A DNA stretch of 40,499 nt from an uncultured Pelagibacteraceae bacterium (lineage in GTDB: Bacteria > Pseudomonadota > Alphaproteobacteria > Pelagibacterales > Pelagibacteraceae), in the NCBI GenBank assembly GCA_902576375.1, contig CACGUZ010000005.1:1-40499 (forward strand), written 5' to 3'. The notes under the pieces were generated by a model. The model was not told where the DNA came from and did no database searches. It worked only from the letters and a program-made list of their open reading frames with translations. Below are positions 1 through 9,310 of this stretch, in pieces. A program made the position numbers and the translations under genes. Within the stretch, counting starts at the first letter, position 1. The number at the start of each line of letters is the position of its first letter.

Positions 1-1
1 T

Positions 2-1471
2 GATGTCGTTATCGATTTAAAAAAAGCACTTGAAGTTTTAGATAAAGATCATTTCGGTTTAGAAAAAGTTAAAGAGAGGATTATTGAATTTTTAGCAGTC
101 CAAAAAAGAATGGATAAGATTAAAGGCCCTATTTTATGCTTAGTAGGTCCGCCTGGTGTCGGAAAAACATCTTTAGGAAAGTCAATTGCTAAAGCAACAA
201 ACAGAGAGTTTGTAAGAATGTCGGTAGGTGGAATGAGAGATGAAGCTGAAATTAGAGGTCACAGAAGAACTTATATTGGTTCTTTACCGGGTAAAATTAT
301 TCAAATGATGAAAAAAGCTGGAACTAAAAATCCACTGATACTTTTAGATGAGATTGATAAAGTTGGAAATGATTATAGAGGAGATCCTTCTTCAGCTTTA
401 TTAGAGGCTTTAGACCCAGAACAAAATACGACTTTTAATGATCACTATTTAGAAGTTGATTATGATTTATCTGATGTAATGTTTGTGACTACAGCTAATA
501 CATTAAATATTTTACCTCCATTATTAGATAGAATGGAAGTTATTAGATTAGCAGGTTATACAGAAGATGAAAAAATAAATATTGCAAACAAATATCTTCT
601 TCCTAAACAAATAAAAGATAATGGTGTGAAGGATAAAGAAATGAGTTTGGGTGACGATATTATAAAAGAGGTAATTAGGAGTTACACAAAGGAGTCTGGT
701 GTAAGAAATCTTGAGAGAGAAATTTCTAAAATTGCAAGAAAAGTAGTCAAAAAGGTTGTCTCTGGAGAAGAAAAAGAAGTCAATATTAACACAAAAAATC
801 TACCAGACTTTTTAGGAGTTCCTAAATTTAAATCAGGTGAACTAGAGTCTGAAAATAGAGTGGGTATAGTAACAGGATTAGCCTGGACTGAGTACGGTGG
901 TGAGATTTTAAAAATAGAGACAGTAACAATGCCAGGTAAAGGCCGTATGCAAATTACTGGAAAGCTTGGTGACGTCATGCAAGAGTCGGTTAAAGCTGCA
1001 AAATCATTTGTAAGATCAAAATGCTTAGAATATGGAATTATTCCTCCATTATTTGAGAAAAAAGATTTTCACATTCATGTTCCTGAGGGTGCAACACCAA
1101 AAGATGGCCCATCTGCTGGAATAGGAATGGTTACATCAATAGTTTCATCAATTACAAACATTCCAGTAAAAAGAGATGTGGCTATGACTGGTGAAGTAAC
1201 ATTGACTGGCCAGGTATTGCCTATTGGCGGGCTGAAAGAAAAGCTATTAGCAGCTCATAGAGCAGGTATAAAAGAGGTTTTAATTCCAAAAGAAAATGAA
1301 AAAGACCTTGTAGACATGCCAAAAAAAATTATCGATGAGATAAAAATCACTCCAGTTGAGTTTGCTGATGAGGTTTTAAAAATTGCCCTAACTAAAGAGC
1401 TGAAGAAGACAGAATGGGTTGAGGTTGATATGTCTAAAAAAGATGATAAATCTCAAGCTAGCATTCAATAA
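2..1471 (+). CDS. lon: ATP-dependent Lon protease, 3' part (5' end outside window)
   Basis: The reading frame is open from base 2, so the gene enters from outside the window. An in-frame ATG at 110 is internal, because the codons before it already read as Lon. About 489 of the usual ~800 residues are present. The N-terminal substrate domain and the first part of the AAA+ module are missing. Walker A (GPPGVGKTS) and Walker B (LILLDEIDK) are visible, then the sensor region and the C-terminal protease domain. The catalytic dyad is intact: Ser in DGPSAG (codon 1112-1114) and Lys in GGLKEK (codon 1241-1243), 43 residues apart as in E. coli Lon. Lon degrades misfolded and regulatory proteins in the cytoplasm using ATP. 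In many alphaproteobacteria hupB follows lon, but here a TRAP transporter does. Identity is certain. Confidence 0.97.
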   Translation, partial: DVVIDLKKALEVLDKDHFGLEKVKERIIEFLAVQKRMDKIKGPILCLVGPPGVGKTSLGKSIAKATNREFVRMSVGGMRDEAEIRGHRRTYIGSLPGKIIQMMKKAGTKNPLILLDEIDKVGNDYRGDPSSALLEALDPEQNTTFNDHYLEVDYDLSDVMFVTTANTLNILPPLLDRMEVIRLAGYTEDEKINIANKYLLPKQIKDNGVKDKEMSLGDDIIKEVIRSYTKESGVRNLEREISKIARKVVKKVVSGEEKEVNINTKNLPDFLGVPKFKSGELESENRVGIVTGLAWTEYGGEILKIETVTMPGKGRMQITGKLGDVMQESVKAAKSFVRSKCLEYGIIPPLFEKKDFHIHVPEGATPKDGPSAGIGMVTSIVSSITNIPVKRDVAMTGEVTLTGQVLPIGGLKEKLLAAHRAGIKEVLIPKENEKDLVDMPKKIIDEIKITPVEFADEVLKIALTKELKKTEWVEVDMSKKDDKSQASIQ

Positions 1472-1580
1472 TTTGAAACTTTTTCTCATTTTGAACCCTT
1501 AAATTTTTTTCTATAAAGCTAATTTATTCACTAGATCTATATTCATATTTTAGGTAACCTATTTCAAATAAATAATAACT

Positions 1581-1586
1581 AAGGGA
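1581..1586 (+). promoter_or_regulatory. Ribosome binding site of dctP
   Basis: AAGGGA ends 7 bases before the ATG at 1594. It is one of the clearer Shine-Dalgarno-like sites in a window where most starts have none. It fits strong translation of an abundant periplasmic binding protein. The rest of the 1472-1593 gap is AT-rich. I see no convincing lon terminator in it and only weak -10-like hexamers (for example TATATT at 1538-1543) with no good -35 partner. Confidence 0.5.
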
Positions 1587-1593
1587 AATAAAT

Positions 1594-2568
1594 ATGAATA
1601 AATTTAGTAAAATAATCGTTGTATTGTTCTCATCTTTATTCTTAAGTTTTGCAGCAAACTCAGTTGAAGTGAAATTTGGACACGTGGGTAAACCAGGTTC
1701 TCTATTTTCAGCTTCAGTTGATCATTTTGCTAAGCTTGCTAATAAGAGATTAGGTGACAAAGGTAAAGTAACTGTATTTGGTTCTTCACAACTTGGTAAA
1801 GACAAACAAGGAATGCAAAAACTAAAATTAGGCACAGTTAATATGTGGTTACCTTCATCAGTAATGGCTTCTATTCATGATGAGTTTGGTGTCTTTGATA
1901 TGCCTTTTATTATTAAAGATAGAAAGCACATGGCTAAAGTAGAAAAAAATGTTTTACCAGGGATGTTTAAAAACCTTGAAGATAAAACAGGTTACAAAGT
2001 CATTGCTGTATGGGAAAATGGTTTTAGACATATAACAAATAATACTAGACCAATTAATACTCCAGGTGATTTAAAAGGGATTAAATTAAGAACTCCTAAA
2101 TCAAAATGGAGAGTTAAAATGTTCCAATCATATGGTGCAAACCCAACTCCAATGTCTTTTTCTGAAGTATTCACTGCTTTAAAAACAGGTACAATGGATG
2201 GACAAGAAAACCCATATGCACAAATAGCTAGTGCTAAATTTCAAGAAGTTCAAAAATATTTATCAATCACAGGTCACGTTTATACTCCTGCTTATGTAAC
2301 TGTTCATAAGGATCACTGGAGTAAACTACCTGCAGATGTTCAAGATATTTTAGAGAAAGCTGCTCAAGATACACAAAAATTTGTGTACAAAGAAGCTGCT
2401 AAACTTGAAAAATCTTTATTAAAAGTAATTAAAGATGCTGGCGTCCAAGTAAACAAAGCGGACAAAGGTGCTTTTATTGCAGCTAGTAAAGGGATTTACG
2501 ATCAATTTGGATCAGAAGTTCCTACGGGTGGTGCTTTAGTTAAAAAGGTATCATCTTTAGCAAAGTAA
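1594..2568 (+). CDS. dctP: TRAP transporter solute-binding protein (DctP family)
   Basis: This is the periplasmic substrate-binding component of a tripartite ATP-independent transporter, which delivers an organic acid to the DctQM membrane complex. At 324 aa it has normal length for the family. Residues 1-22 form a signal peptide: lysines, a hydrophobic run (IIVVLFSSLFLSFA), then a cleavage-like AxS. Family marks include NGFRHITNN near residue 142 and the LRTPKS segment with Arg166, the position that usually binds the substrate carboxylate. MDGQENP at 201-207 is also typical. The start is supported by the ribosome site 7 bases upstream and by the signal peptide. dctQ and dctM follow, separated by a hairpin at 2588-2612. 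The ligand is not deducible. C4-dicarboxylates, other 2-hydroxy or keto acids and sugar acids all remain possible. Confidence 0.93.
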   Translation: MNKFSKIIVVLFSSLFLSFAANSVEVKFGHVGKPGSLFSASVDHFAKLANKRLGDKGKVTVFGSSQLGKDKQGMQKLKLGTVNMWLPSSVMASIHDEFGVFDMPFIIKDRKHMAKVEKNVLPGMFKNLEDKTGYKVIAVWENGFRHITNNTRPINTPGDLKGIKLRTPKSKWRVKMFQSYGANPTPMSFSEVFTALKTGTMDGQENPYAQIASAKFQEVQKYLSITGHVYTPAYVTVHKDHWSKLPADVQDILEKAAQDTQKFVYKEAAKLEKSLLKVIKDAGVQVNKADKGAFIAASKGIYDQFGSEVPTGGALVKKVSSLAK

Positions 2569-2587
2569 TATAATTTAGATTATCTTA

Positions 2588-2612
2588 TCAGGCCCTTATT
2601 CAGAGGGCCTGA
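2588..2612 (+). promoter_or_regulatory. Intercistronic hairpin between dctP and dctQ
   Basis: A perfect 9-bp inverted repeat lies here: TCAGGCCCT at 2588-2596 and AGGGCCTGA at 2604-2612, with a 7-base loop. It is strikingly GC-rich for this genome. No T-run follows, so it is not a standard intrinsic terminator. Its 3' arm holds the only purine-rich segment (AGAGGG) ahead of the dctQ ATG at 2620 and ends 7 bases before it. It could stabilise the dctP message against 3' exonucleases, cause partial termination, or limit dctQ translation. Each would give more binding protein than membrane protein. The structure is seen directly; the role is inferred. Confidence 0.75.
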
Positions 2613-2619
2613 ATATAAT

Positions 2620-3129
2620 ATGAAATTACAAAATTTTATTAATTCGTACGAAAAAATATTAAAACTAATACTGTTTATAATGATGGTAGCATTAGCAGTA
2701 ACGGTTTTACTTGGAGTTACCTTTCGTTTTGCTGGCAGTGCATTAGTTTGGTACGATGAAGTTGCTGCTGTCCAACTTGCATGGATAACATATTATGGTT
2801 CTGCATATGCCGCATTAAAAGGTTCTCACATAAGTGTACCAAGTATTTTTAAAGCTTTTCCACTGCCATTAAGAAAAATTTTTTTTGTTGTTTCTAAGCT
2901 AGTTGTTTATGGTTTTTTAATATTATTAGCATATTACGGTTATTTAGTTTTAACCTTAATAACAGGTGAAACGTTGGTGACATTAGAATGGGTTCCTCAA
3001 CCATTTGTTCAATCAGTAATTCCAATTGCATCATGTCTTTTTATTCTATCTGAGACTTTAAGAATTCCAGAAGATTATAAAAATTTAGTTTTACAAAATA
3101 CGGGTGACGAGCAAACAGGAGATATTTAA
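2620..3129 (+). CDS. dctQ: TRAP transporter small permease (DctQ family)
   Basis: This 169-aa inner-membrane protein has four predicted helices (approximately residues 14-36, 47-65, 84-108 and 128-146), the standard layout of the small TRAP subunit. The segment AGSALVWYDEVA at about residues 38-49 matches the conserved W-x-(D/E)-E signature before helix 2. DctQ pairs with DctM to form the ion-coupled uptake unit that receives substrate from DctP. The dctM start overlaps its stop by one base (TAATG), indicating translational coupling. The C-terminal tail is polar and cytoplasmic. Confidence 0.92.
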   Translation: MKLQNFINSYEKILKLILFIMMVALAVTVLLGVTFRFAGSALVWYDEVAAVQLAWITYYGSAYAALKGSHISVPSIFKAFPLPLRKIFFVVSKLVVYGFLILLAYYGYLVLTLITGETLVTLEWVPQPFVQSVIPIASCLFILSETLRIPEDYKNLVLQNTGDEQTGDI

Positions 3130-4412
3130 TGGTAATTCTGACAATGTTTATGGTCTTGTTACTTTTGTTGTCTATAAATGTGCCTATTGCGATTGGCCTT
3201 GCAGTAACAACTATTATTGCAATGGTTATGAAAACTGGCACAAGTTTTCTAATTGATACTGCGATCGTAATGTTTGATGGATCAATGAAGTTTCCATTGA
3301 TTGCAATTCCACTATTTATTTTAGCTGGTTCAATTATGAATAGTGCTGGTATTTCAAGAAGACTAATAGCTTTTGCCTCTGCTCTAGTTGGATTTATTAA
3401 AGGTGGGTTGAGTATGATTAATATTGCAACCTCAATGTTTTTTGCTGAAATTTCTGGATCGGCAGTTGCTGATGTCGCTGCATTAGGTTCTATTTTAATT
3501 CCTGCGATGAAGAAGAAAGGATACCCAGGCGCATTTGCTGCTGCAGTGACTTCATCTTCAGCATCTTTAGCAATTATTATTCCACCATCAATACCAATGA
3601 TTGTTTATGCAGTTATGTCTCAAAGTTCAGTTGTACAATTATTTGTTGCTGGAATTATTCCTGGAGTAATAGGTGGATTTTTTCTTATGTTGGCAGCTTA
3701 TGTTACAGCAAGAAAGAAAAATTTTCCTGTTGAGGAGACATTCAATATACCAAACGTTAAAAAAACAGCAAAAGATGCAGCTTTAGCCTTTTTACTACCA
3801 GTAATTATTTTAGGAGGGATTTTTGGAGGCGTTGTAACAGCTACAGAGGGAGCTGGTTTAGCAGTTGTAGCATCTTTGGTAATAGGTTTTATATATAAAG
3901 AGATAGACTTTAAAAGACTGTATGAGTCAGCTTGCGAGGGAGCGATACAGACTGCATCAGTAATGTTATTAGTTGCAGCATCTGTTTTATTAGGAGAGTT
4001 TTTAACCATTGAACAAATTCCTCAAAAGGTTGCTGAGTCAATTATTGAATTTACTAATAATAAATATGCAGTTTTGGGAATTTTAAATATATTTTTATTA
4101 ATTATAGGTTTCTTTTTACACTCAGTTGCAGCAATAATTTTAACCGTTCCAATAGTGATGCCATTGGTTAATGCAGTTGGTATTGATCCTGTTCATTTTG
4201 GAATAATTGTAACTTTAAACCTAGCCATAGGACAGCAAACACCTCCAGTAGCAAGTGTATTAGTAACAGCCTGTTCAGTTGCAAAAGCAGATATCTGGGA
4301 TGTAACAAGATCAAATATATCATTTATATGTGTGTTGTTAGTTTTATTACTTTTAGTAACGTATGTACCAGCAATACCAATGACATTAGTAGAGTATTTT
4401 TATAGGAGTTAG
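3129..4412 (+). CDS. dctM: TRAP transporter large permease (DctM family)
   Basis: This 427-aa polytopic inner-membrane protein has about 12 hydrophobic segments across its length, as expected for DctM, the channel subunit of the TRAP carrier. Family features include the FPLIAIPLFILAGSIM stretch near residue 57, the FAEISGSAVAD region near residue 108 and the IIIPPSIPMIVYA segment near residue 156. A second inverted-repeat half carries QQTPPVAS near residue 361. It follows dctQ with a one-base overlap. The next gene starts immediately after its stop, so it is one operon with the CoA-handling enzymes downstream. That suggests the imported compound is processed as a CoA thioester. Confidence 0.94.
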   Translation: MVILTMFMVLLLLLSINVPIAIGLAVTTIIAMVMKTGTSFLIDTAIVMFDGSMKFPLIAIPLFILAGSIMNSAGISRRLIAFASALVGFIKGGLSMINIATSMFFAEISGSAVADVAALGSILIPAMKKKGYPGAFAAAVTSSSASLAIIIPPSIPMIVYAVMSQSSVVQLFVAGIIPGVIGGFFLMLAAYVTARKKNFPVEETFNIPNVKKTAKDAALAFLLPVIILGGIFGGVVTATEGAGLAVVASLVIGFIYKEIDFKRLYESACEGAIQTASVMLLVAASVLLGEFLTIEQIPQKVAESIIEFTNNKYAVLGILNIFLLIIGFFLHSVAAIILTVPIVMPLVNAVGIDPVHFGIIVTLNLAIGQQTPPVASVLVTACSVAKADIWDVTRSNISFICVLLVLLLLVTYVPAIPMTLVEYFYRS

Positions 4413-5195
4413 ATGAGCAGTTTAGTTAAGCTAAATAAAATAAATAGTCATTTATCTGAAGTTGTTATTAATAGACCAGAAAAATTAAATGCAATGACTA
4501 AACCAATGTGGATAGAACTTGGTAAAATTTTTAAAAAAATTTCAAAAGAAAAAAACCTTAGATGCGTTATCATAAGAGGTGAAGGGGGAAAATCTTTTTC
4601 ACCTGGAAATGATATTGGGGAATTTAAAAAAGAAAGATCGTCATCAAAATTAGCAAAATCTTACGGAAAGTTTTTACATGGAACCTTAGGAGCAATATTT
4701 AATTGCCCAGTACCTACAATAGCTATGATTGAGGGAATTTGTGTGGGTGGTGGTTTGGAAATAGCTGCTTGTTGTGACATTAGGATCTGTGGGAAAAGTT
4801 CGAGGTTTGGTATACCGATTAAAAGACTTGGTTTAACAATGGCTGCAAAAGAGTTGGAAGTCCTTTTGAAAGCAACTACTTATTCAACTGCTATGGAAAT
4901 TTTGTTTGAGGGAAGAGTATTCGACTCTCAGGAGGCTTTAGAAAAAAGATTGGTTAACAGAGTAGTTAACGATGAAGACGTTAAGAAAGAAGCATATAAA
5001 TCAGCTGAACTTATATGCGAAGGTGCTCCTAAAGTTGCCAGGTGGCACAAAGAGTTTGCAAGAAATATTTTAAAGAAAGGTAAAGTAACTGAAAAAATAA
5101 ATAATCTTGGTTACAAATGTTACGATACCGAGGATTTTAAAATTGGATATCAATCCTTCCTAAATAAAACAAAGCCAAAATTTAAAAATAAATAA
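4413..5195 (+). CDS. Enoyl-CoA hydratase/isomerase (crotonase) family protein
   Basis: This 260-aa soluble crotonase-fold protein has the normal family length. The two oxyanion-hole segments are visible: FSPGNDIGEF near residues 62-71 and ICVGGGLEIAACCDIR near residues 109-124. The region that in classical hydratases carries the G-x-x-P-G-x-G-G motif with a catalytic Glu reads here as GIPIKRLGLTMAAKE. The reaction is therefore uncertain: hydration/dehydration, isomerisation, decarboxylation and hydrolysis are all catalysed by crotonases. It starts at the base after dctM and is followed 7 bases later by a class III CoA-transferase. A crotonase next to such a transferase recalls the CaiD/CaiB pair of carnitine metabolism, but the pairing is not specific to carnitine. 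Confidence 0.85.
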   Translation: MSSLVKLNKINSHLSEVVINRPEKLNAMTKPMWIELGKIFKKISKEKNLRCVIIRGEGGKSFSPGNDIGEFKKERSSSKLAKSYGKFLHGTLGAIFNCPVPTIAMIEGICVGGGLEIAACCDIRICGKSSRFGIPIKRLGLTMAAKELEVLLKATTYSTAMEILFEGRVFDSQEALEKRLVNRVVNDEDVKKEAYKSAELICEGAPKVARWHKEFARNILKKGKVTEKINNLGYKCYDTEDFKIGYQSFLNKTKPKFKNK

Positions 5196-5202
5196 ACATT
5201 AA

Positions 5203-6393
5203 ATGGCGTCATTAAAAGGTATTCGAGTGTTAGAGATGGCTCAAATAATGGCTGGTCCTACTTGTGGATTACTATTGGCAGATCTAGGGGCTGAAGTTAT
5301 TAAAATAGAAAAAACTCCAGGAGGTGATGATACTAGAAATTTCCTTCCTCCTGATGTCAATGGAGTATCAGCAGCTTATTTAATGATGAATAGAAATAAA
5401 AAAGGTATTGCTTTAAATTTGAAAGACAAAGAAGGAATTGAGATTTTTAAGACAATGATAAAAAATTCTGATGTAGTTTTAGAAAATTTTAGAAAAGGGA
5501 CATTAGAAAAACTAGGTATTGGTTATGATACAATATCAAAGATTAATCCTAAAATTATTTTATGTGAAATTTCTGGATATGGTAGAACAGGTCCCTATGC
5601 AAATAAAGGAGGATTTGATTTAGTAGCTCAAGGTATGAGTGGCTTAATGAGTATTACTGGTGAAGATAAAAATAAACCACCAATGAAAGTAGGAGCGCCA
5701 CTTACAGATATCACTGCAGGATTACTTGCTGCAAGTGGTATTTTAGCTGCTTTAATTCATAGAGATAAAACTGGCGAAGGTCAAAAAGTTGATACATCTT
5801 TATATGAAGCAGGGATAGTTCATACATACTGGCAATCAGCAATTGCTGGTGCAACCGGTGTATCTCCAGGTCCTCTTGGATCAGCTCATCCTTTAACTGC
5901 ACCTTATCAAGCTTTTAAAACAAAAGATAAATGGATTACTATCGGCGCATCAAATCAGAATACATGGCTTATGTTATTAAAGGCAATCAATCGTCAAGAT
6001 CTTAATGAGGATGAAAAATTTTCAACTAATTCAAGTAGAAAAGAAAATTTAAATGAACTTGTAGAAATACTTAATAATGAATTTATCAAAAAACCTTCTC
6101 AAGAATGGTTAAAAATATTTGATGAAAATGGTTTACCATGTGGTCCTATAAATTCGATAACCGACATGTTTAAAGACCCTCAAACTATTGAAAGAGAGAT
6201 GATTATTGAGGTAAATAATAAAAAAGCTGGTTTAAGCAAAGCTGTTGGAATGCCAATTAAATTTTCAAAAAGCAAAACCGAAAAATCCAAAGGTGCACCA
6301 GATTTAGGCGAGCATACGAGAGAAATAATGCAAAATTTTGGATATAAAGATGAAGAGATAGATAATTTTTATAACAAAAAAATAATTCTTTAA
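5203..6393 (+). CDS. Class III (CaiB/BaiF) CoA-transferase
   Basis: This 396-aa protein of the formyl-CoA transferase/CaiB/alpha-methylacyl-CoA racemase superfamily opens with the usual LKGIRVLEMAQIMAGP segment. GLLLADLGAEVIKIEK and RNKKGIALNLK follow. Asp169 in PLTDITAG aligns, even by number, with the catalytic Asp that forms the aspartyl-CoA intermediate in formyl-CoA transferase. It probably moves CoA between two carboxylic acids, or less likely epimerises an acyl-CoA. It ends the + strand TRAP operon. Its stop overlaps by four bases the stop of the convergent dehydrogenase gene. The acid it activates is unknown; the transporter's substrate is a reasonable guess. Confidence 0.9.
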   Translation: MASLKGIRVLEMAQIMAGPTCGLLLADLGAEVIKIEKTPGGDDTRNFLPPDVNGVSAAYLMMNRNKKGIALNLKDKEGIEIFKTMIKNSDVVLENFRKGTLEKLGIGYDTISKINPKIILCEISGYGRTGPYANKGGFDLVAQGMSGLMSITGEDKNKPPMKVGAPLTDITAGLLAASGILAALIHRDKTGEGQKVDTSLYEAGIVHTYWQSAIAGATGVSPGPLGSAHPLTAPYQAFKTKDKWITIGASNQNTWLMLLKAINRQDLNEDEKFSTNSSRKENLNELVEILNNEFIKKPSQEWLKIFDENGLPCGPINSITDMFKDPQTIEREMIIEVNNKKAGLSKAVGMPIKFSKSKTEKSKGAPDLGEHTREIMQNFGYKDEEIDNFYNKKIIL

Positions 6394-9293
6394 TTTACAG
6401 TTTCGAAAATCCTAAATAGTAATTCTGAAACGTGCTTCCCTTTTTTTTCTGATAAATCAGATATTTGGTGTCTACAGCTTGTGCCATTTGCAACAATAAA
6501 ATCATTTTTGTCACTGCTATTAATCGCAGGTATTAAAGATAGATTAGCCATTTTTTTTGATGTTTCATAAGTTTTACTATCATAACCAAAAGAGCCTGCC
6601 ATCCCACAACAGCTAGAATCTATCATCTTATTATTTACATTTAGCTCAGATAAAAGATCTTTTAGTCCTTTCATTCTATCTTGTGACTTTTGATGACAAT
6701 GTCCATGGATCAAAACATTTTGACTAAAACTATTTGATTTAACATTTTTATCTTTTTTAATTTGTTCTAAAATAAACTCCTCTAACAAATAAAATCTATT
6801 TTTTATTTTATCTCTATTCTTTATGCCCTTAAGTGATTGATACTCATCATTAAAAGTAAGTAAACAAGATGGTTCAATACCTACAATAGGTAATTCAAAG
6901 TAGTTATTTTTTATAATATAGTCATTAAATCTATTCAATTCCTCTGCAGCCTTATCCAGTTGACCATATGATATATAAGTTCTTCCACAACAGAGTGGTC
7001 TATCAAGTTTATCACTACCAAAACTTGGGATTACTGCTTGATAACCAAATTTATTTAATACTTTAATTGTATAGACCAAATTTTCATTCTCAAAATTAAT
7101 ATTAAATGTATCTGCAAATAAAATTACTTTATTTTCTGAAATTTCTTGATTGTTATAAATATCTTTTAAAGCCTTTTGATTTTGGACTTCAGGCAGGCTT
7201 CTTTCAGTTGCAAAACCAAATTTTTTAATAATGTTTGAAATAACTGGAAAATTTTTAATCTTATTAATTATTGGATTTATGATTTTATATAACCAAATCA
7301 GCCTAGGCATATCAGAGATAATTTTATCTTTAATTCTCATACTAAATTTTTTGTAATAATGAGAGAGAAATTCACTTTTCATCTTAGCCATATCTACCGA
7401 CATTGGACATTCTCTTTGACAAGCTTTACAGCTCACACAAAGTTCCATTGTTTCATACATTTCTTTAGATGCAAAAGACCCCTCTGGTAATTGATTAGAA
7501 AGTGCGAGTCTTAATGTATTTGCTCTTCCTCTAACTAAATCTTTTTCTTCTTTCGTTACCCTGTATGAAGGACACATCACTCCTGAATCTAATTTTCTGC
7601 ATGCGCCGTTGTTATTACACATTTCAATTGCATCTGAAAATTGACCCCAATTAGACCAATCATAATGAGTACTTATATTCTTTGTTTGATAATCTGATTT
7701 ATATCTCATCAACGATCTATCATTTGATTTAAAAGGTCTTACAATTTTACCTGGATTTAATAAATTTTTATTATCGAATGTATCTTTAATTTCTTCGAAT
7801 GCATTTGTGATATTTTTTCCAAACATCATTTCGTGGAATTCTGATCTAACTATTCCATCTCCGTGTTCACCAGAATGAGAACCTTTATAATTCTTAACCA
7901 TTTCAAAAGTTTCCTCAGATATAGATCTCATGTTTTTAATATCTTGGTCAGATTTCATATTCAAAACTGGTCTTACGTGAAGGGTTCCAACCGATGCGTG
8001 AGCATAAAACATTCCACTTGTATTATATTTTTTAAATATTTCATTTAATCTTGCTGTGTATTCTGCCAAGTGATCTAAAGAAACTGCACAATCCTCTATA
8101 AATGCAACTGGCTTTTTATCTCCCTTCATCGACATCAAGATATTTAATCCAGCTTTTCTAATCTCAAAAACTTCTTTTTGTTCCGATAAGTCTGTAAAAA
8201 AAGAAAATTGATTTTTCTTATTTTGATTAAGAACTAAATATTCAAGGTCTTTTATTTTTTTCTCATAAACATTTTGGTCTGTATCTATAAATTCAACCAT
8301 CAAAACAGCTTCTGGATTACCTTTTATATATTTCTTTATACCACCTGCATACATTGGTATCTCTTTCGCTAGATTTAATAAATTCTGATCCATTAATTCA
8401 ACGCAAGTTGGTTTTAATTTTACAATTTCTTTTGTTAATTCCATGGCTTGATGAAAGTTATTAAAGTAACAAACACCTAAAATTTTATTTTTAGGAATTT
8501 CAGATAATTTTAATTTTATTTTATTAAAAAGTGACAATGTCCCTTCAGAACCAACTAACAAATTTGATGAATTAAATCCATTTGGATCAATCAAATCGAT
8601 ATTATAACCACCAACCCTTCTTTGAGTGGTTGGCCAATTTTCATCAATATCCTTACTAACTTTTTGTCTTAAATTTAAAAATTTATCAATTATTTTATAA
8701 AAACGATCTTGGTTATTAGTCATTGTTAGATAGTTTTTATTAATTTGATCGAAAGTATGTAACGAACCATCATCTAAAATTGCTTCAATAGCTAGTACGT
8801 TGTGAACCATATTCCCGTAGTACAAAGATCTTGACCCACATGAATTGTTTGCTGACATCCCTCCAATAGTTGCTCTACTACTTGTAGACACATCTACAGG
8901 AAACCATAAACCATATGGTTTTAAAAATGAGTTTAAATGATCTAATACAACACCAGGCTGAACCCATACATATTTTTCCTCTACGTTAAGCTCTAATATT
9001 TTATTTTGGTGTTTTGAGTAATCAAGAACTACACTTTCACCTACAGTTTGACCACATTGAGAACTTCCACCACCTCTAGCTAGTAGAGGAATAGAATTCT
9101 TTTGAGAATATTCCATTAAGTTTAAAACATCATTTGTATCCTTTGGAAGAACTACACCTAGGGGCTTAATTTGATAAACTGATGCATCAGTGCTGTATCG
9201 ACCCCGAGAAAACTCATCAAATAAAGTTTTCCCATCAACTTTACTACTTATTTCTTTTCCTATTTTTTGTATTTGATCTGAACTAAACCGCAT
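6390..9293 (-). CDS. Fused FAD-linked 2-hydroxyacid dehydrogenase / iron-sulfur protein (YdiJ/D-2-hydroxyglutarate dehydrogenase type)
   Basis: This 967-aa fusion joins a flavin dehydrogenase to a GlcF-like iron-sulfur half. Residues ~40-180 are an FAD-binding type 4 domain, with ARGGGSSQCG near 72-81 and TIGGMSANNSCGSRS near 142-155. Residues ~200-520 are the FAD-oxidase C domain with GSHSGEHGDG at 471-480. Cysteines at 559, 565 and 574 lie in a CNNNGAC...CP segment. Cys619, 622, 625 and 629 form a C-x2-C-x2-C-x3-C [4Fe-4S] motif. Two cysteine-rich repeats with CCG at 768-770 and 895-897 resemble the heterodisulfide reductase/GlcF module. The family oxidises D-2-hydroxy acids (D-lactate, D-2-hydroxyglutarate, glycolate) to 2-oxoacids and passes electrons to the respiratory chain. 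The length fits YdiJ. It lies 17 bases downstream of the enolase-family gene on the same strand, probably one operon. Confidence 0.9.
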   Translation of the reverse strand: MRFSSDQIQKIGKEISSKVDGKTLFDEFSRGRYSTDASVYQIKPLGVVLPKDTNDVLNLMEYSQKNSIPLLARGGGSSQCGQTVGESVVLDYSKHQNKILELNVEEKYVWVQPGVVLDHLNSFLKPYGLWFPVDVSTSSRATIGGMSANNSCGSRSLYYGNMVHNVLAIEAILDDGSLHTFDQINKNYLTMTNNQDRFYKIIDKFLNLRQKVSKDIDENWPTTQRRVGGYNIDLIDPNGFNSSNLLVGSEGTLSLFNKIKLKLSEIPKNKILGVCYFNNFHQAMELTKEIVKLKPTCVELMDQNLLNLAKEIPMYAGGIKKYIKGNPEAVLMVEFIDTDQNVYEKKIKDLEYLVLNQNKKNQFSFFTDLSEQKEVFEIRKAGLNILMSMKGDKKPVAFIEDCAVSLDHLAEYTARLNEIFKKYNTSGMFYAHASVGTLHVRPVLNMKSDQDIKNMRSISEETFEMVKNYKGSHSGEHGDGIVRSEFHEMMFGKNITNAFEEIKDTFDNKNLLNPGKIVRPFKSNDRSLMRYKSDYQTKNISTHYDWSNWGQFSDAIEMCNNNGACRKLDSGVMCPSYRVTKEEKDLVRGRANTLRLALSNQLPEGSFASKEMYETMELCVSCKACQRECPMSVDMAKMKSEFLSHYYKKFSMRIKDKIISDMPRLIWLYKIINPIINKIKNFPVISNIIKKFGFATERSLPEVQNQKALKDIYNNQEISENKVILFADTFNINFENENLVYTIKVLNKFGYQAVIPSFGSDKLDRPLCCGRTYISYGQLDKAAEELNRFNDYIIKNNYFELPIVGIEPSCLLTFNDEYQSLKGIKNRDKIKNRFYLLEEFILEQIKKDKNVKSNSFSQNVLIHGHCHQKSQDRMKGLKDLLSELNVNNKMIDSSCCGMAGSFGYDSKTYETSKKMANLSLIPAINSSDKNDFIVANGTSCRHQISDLSEKKGKHVSELLFRIFETVN

Positions 9294-9310
9294 AAAAGTT
9301 AATTAAAGGT

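Noticed and set aside
110..112. ATG at 110 as the true start of lon
   Set aside because: Codons from base 2 onward already encode Lon sequence, and a 453-aa protein would lack the N-terminal domain; the gene is simply cut by the window edge.
2588..2612. Intrinsic terminator after dctP
   Set aside because: The stem is strong, but no T-run follows and the dctQ start is 7 bases further on, so it was called an intercistronic hairpin instead.
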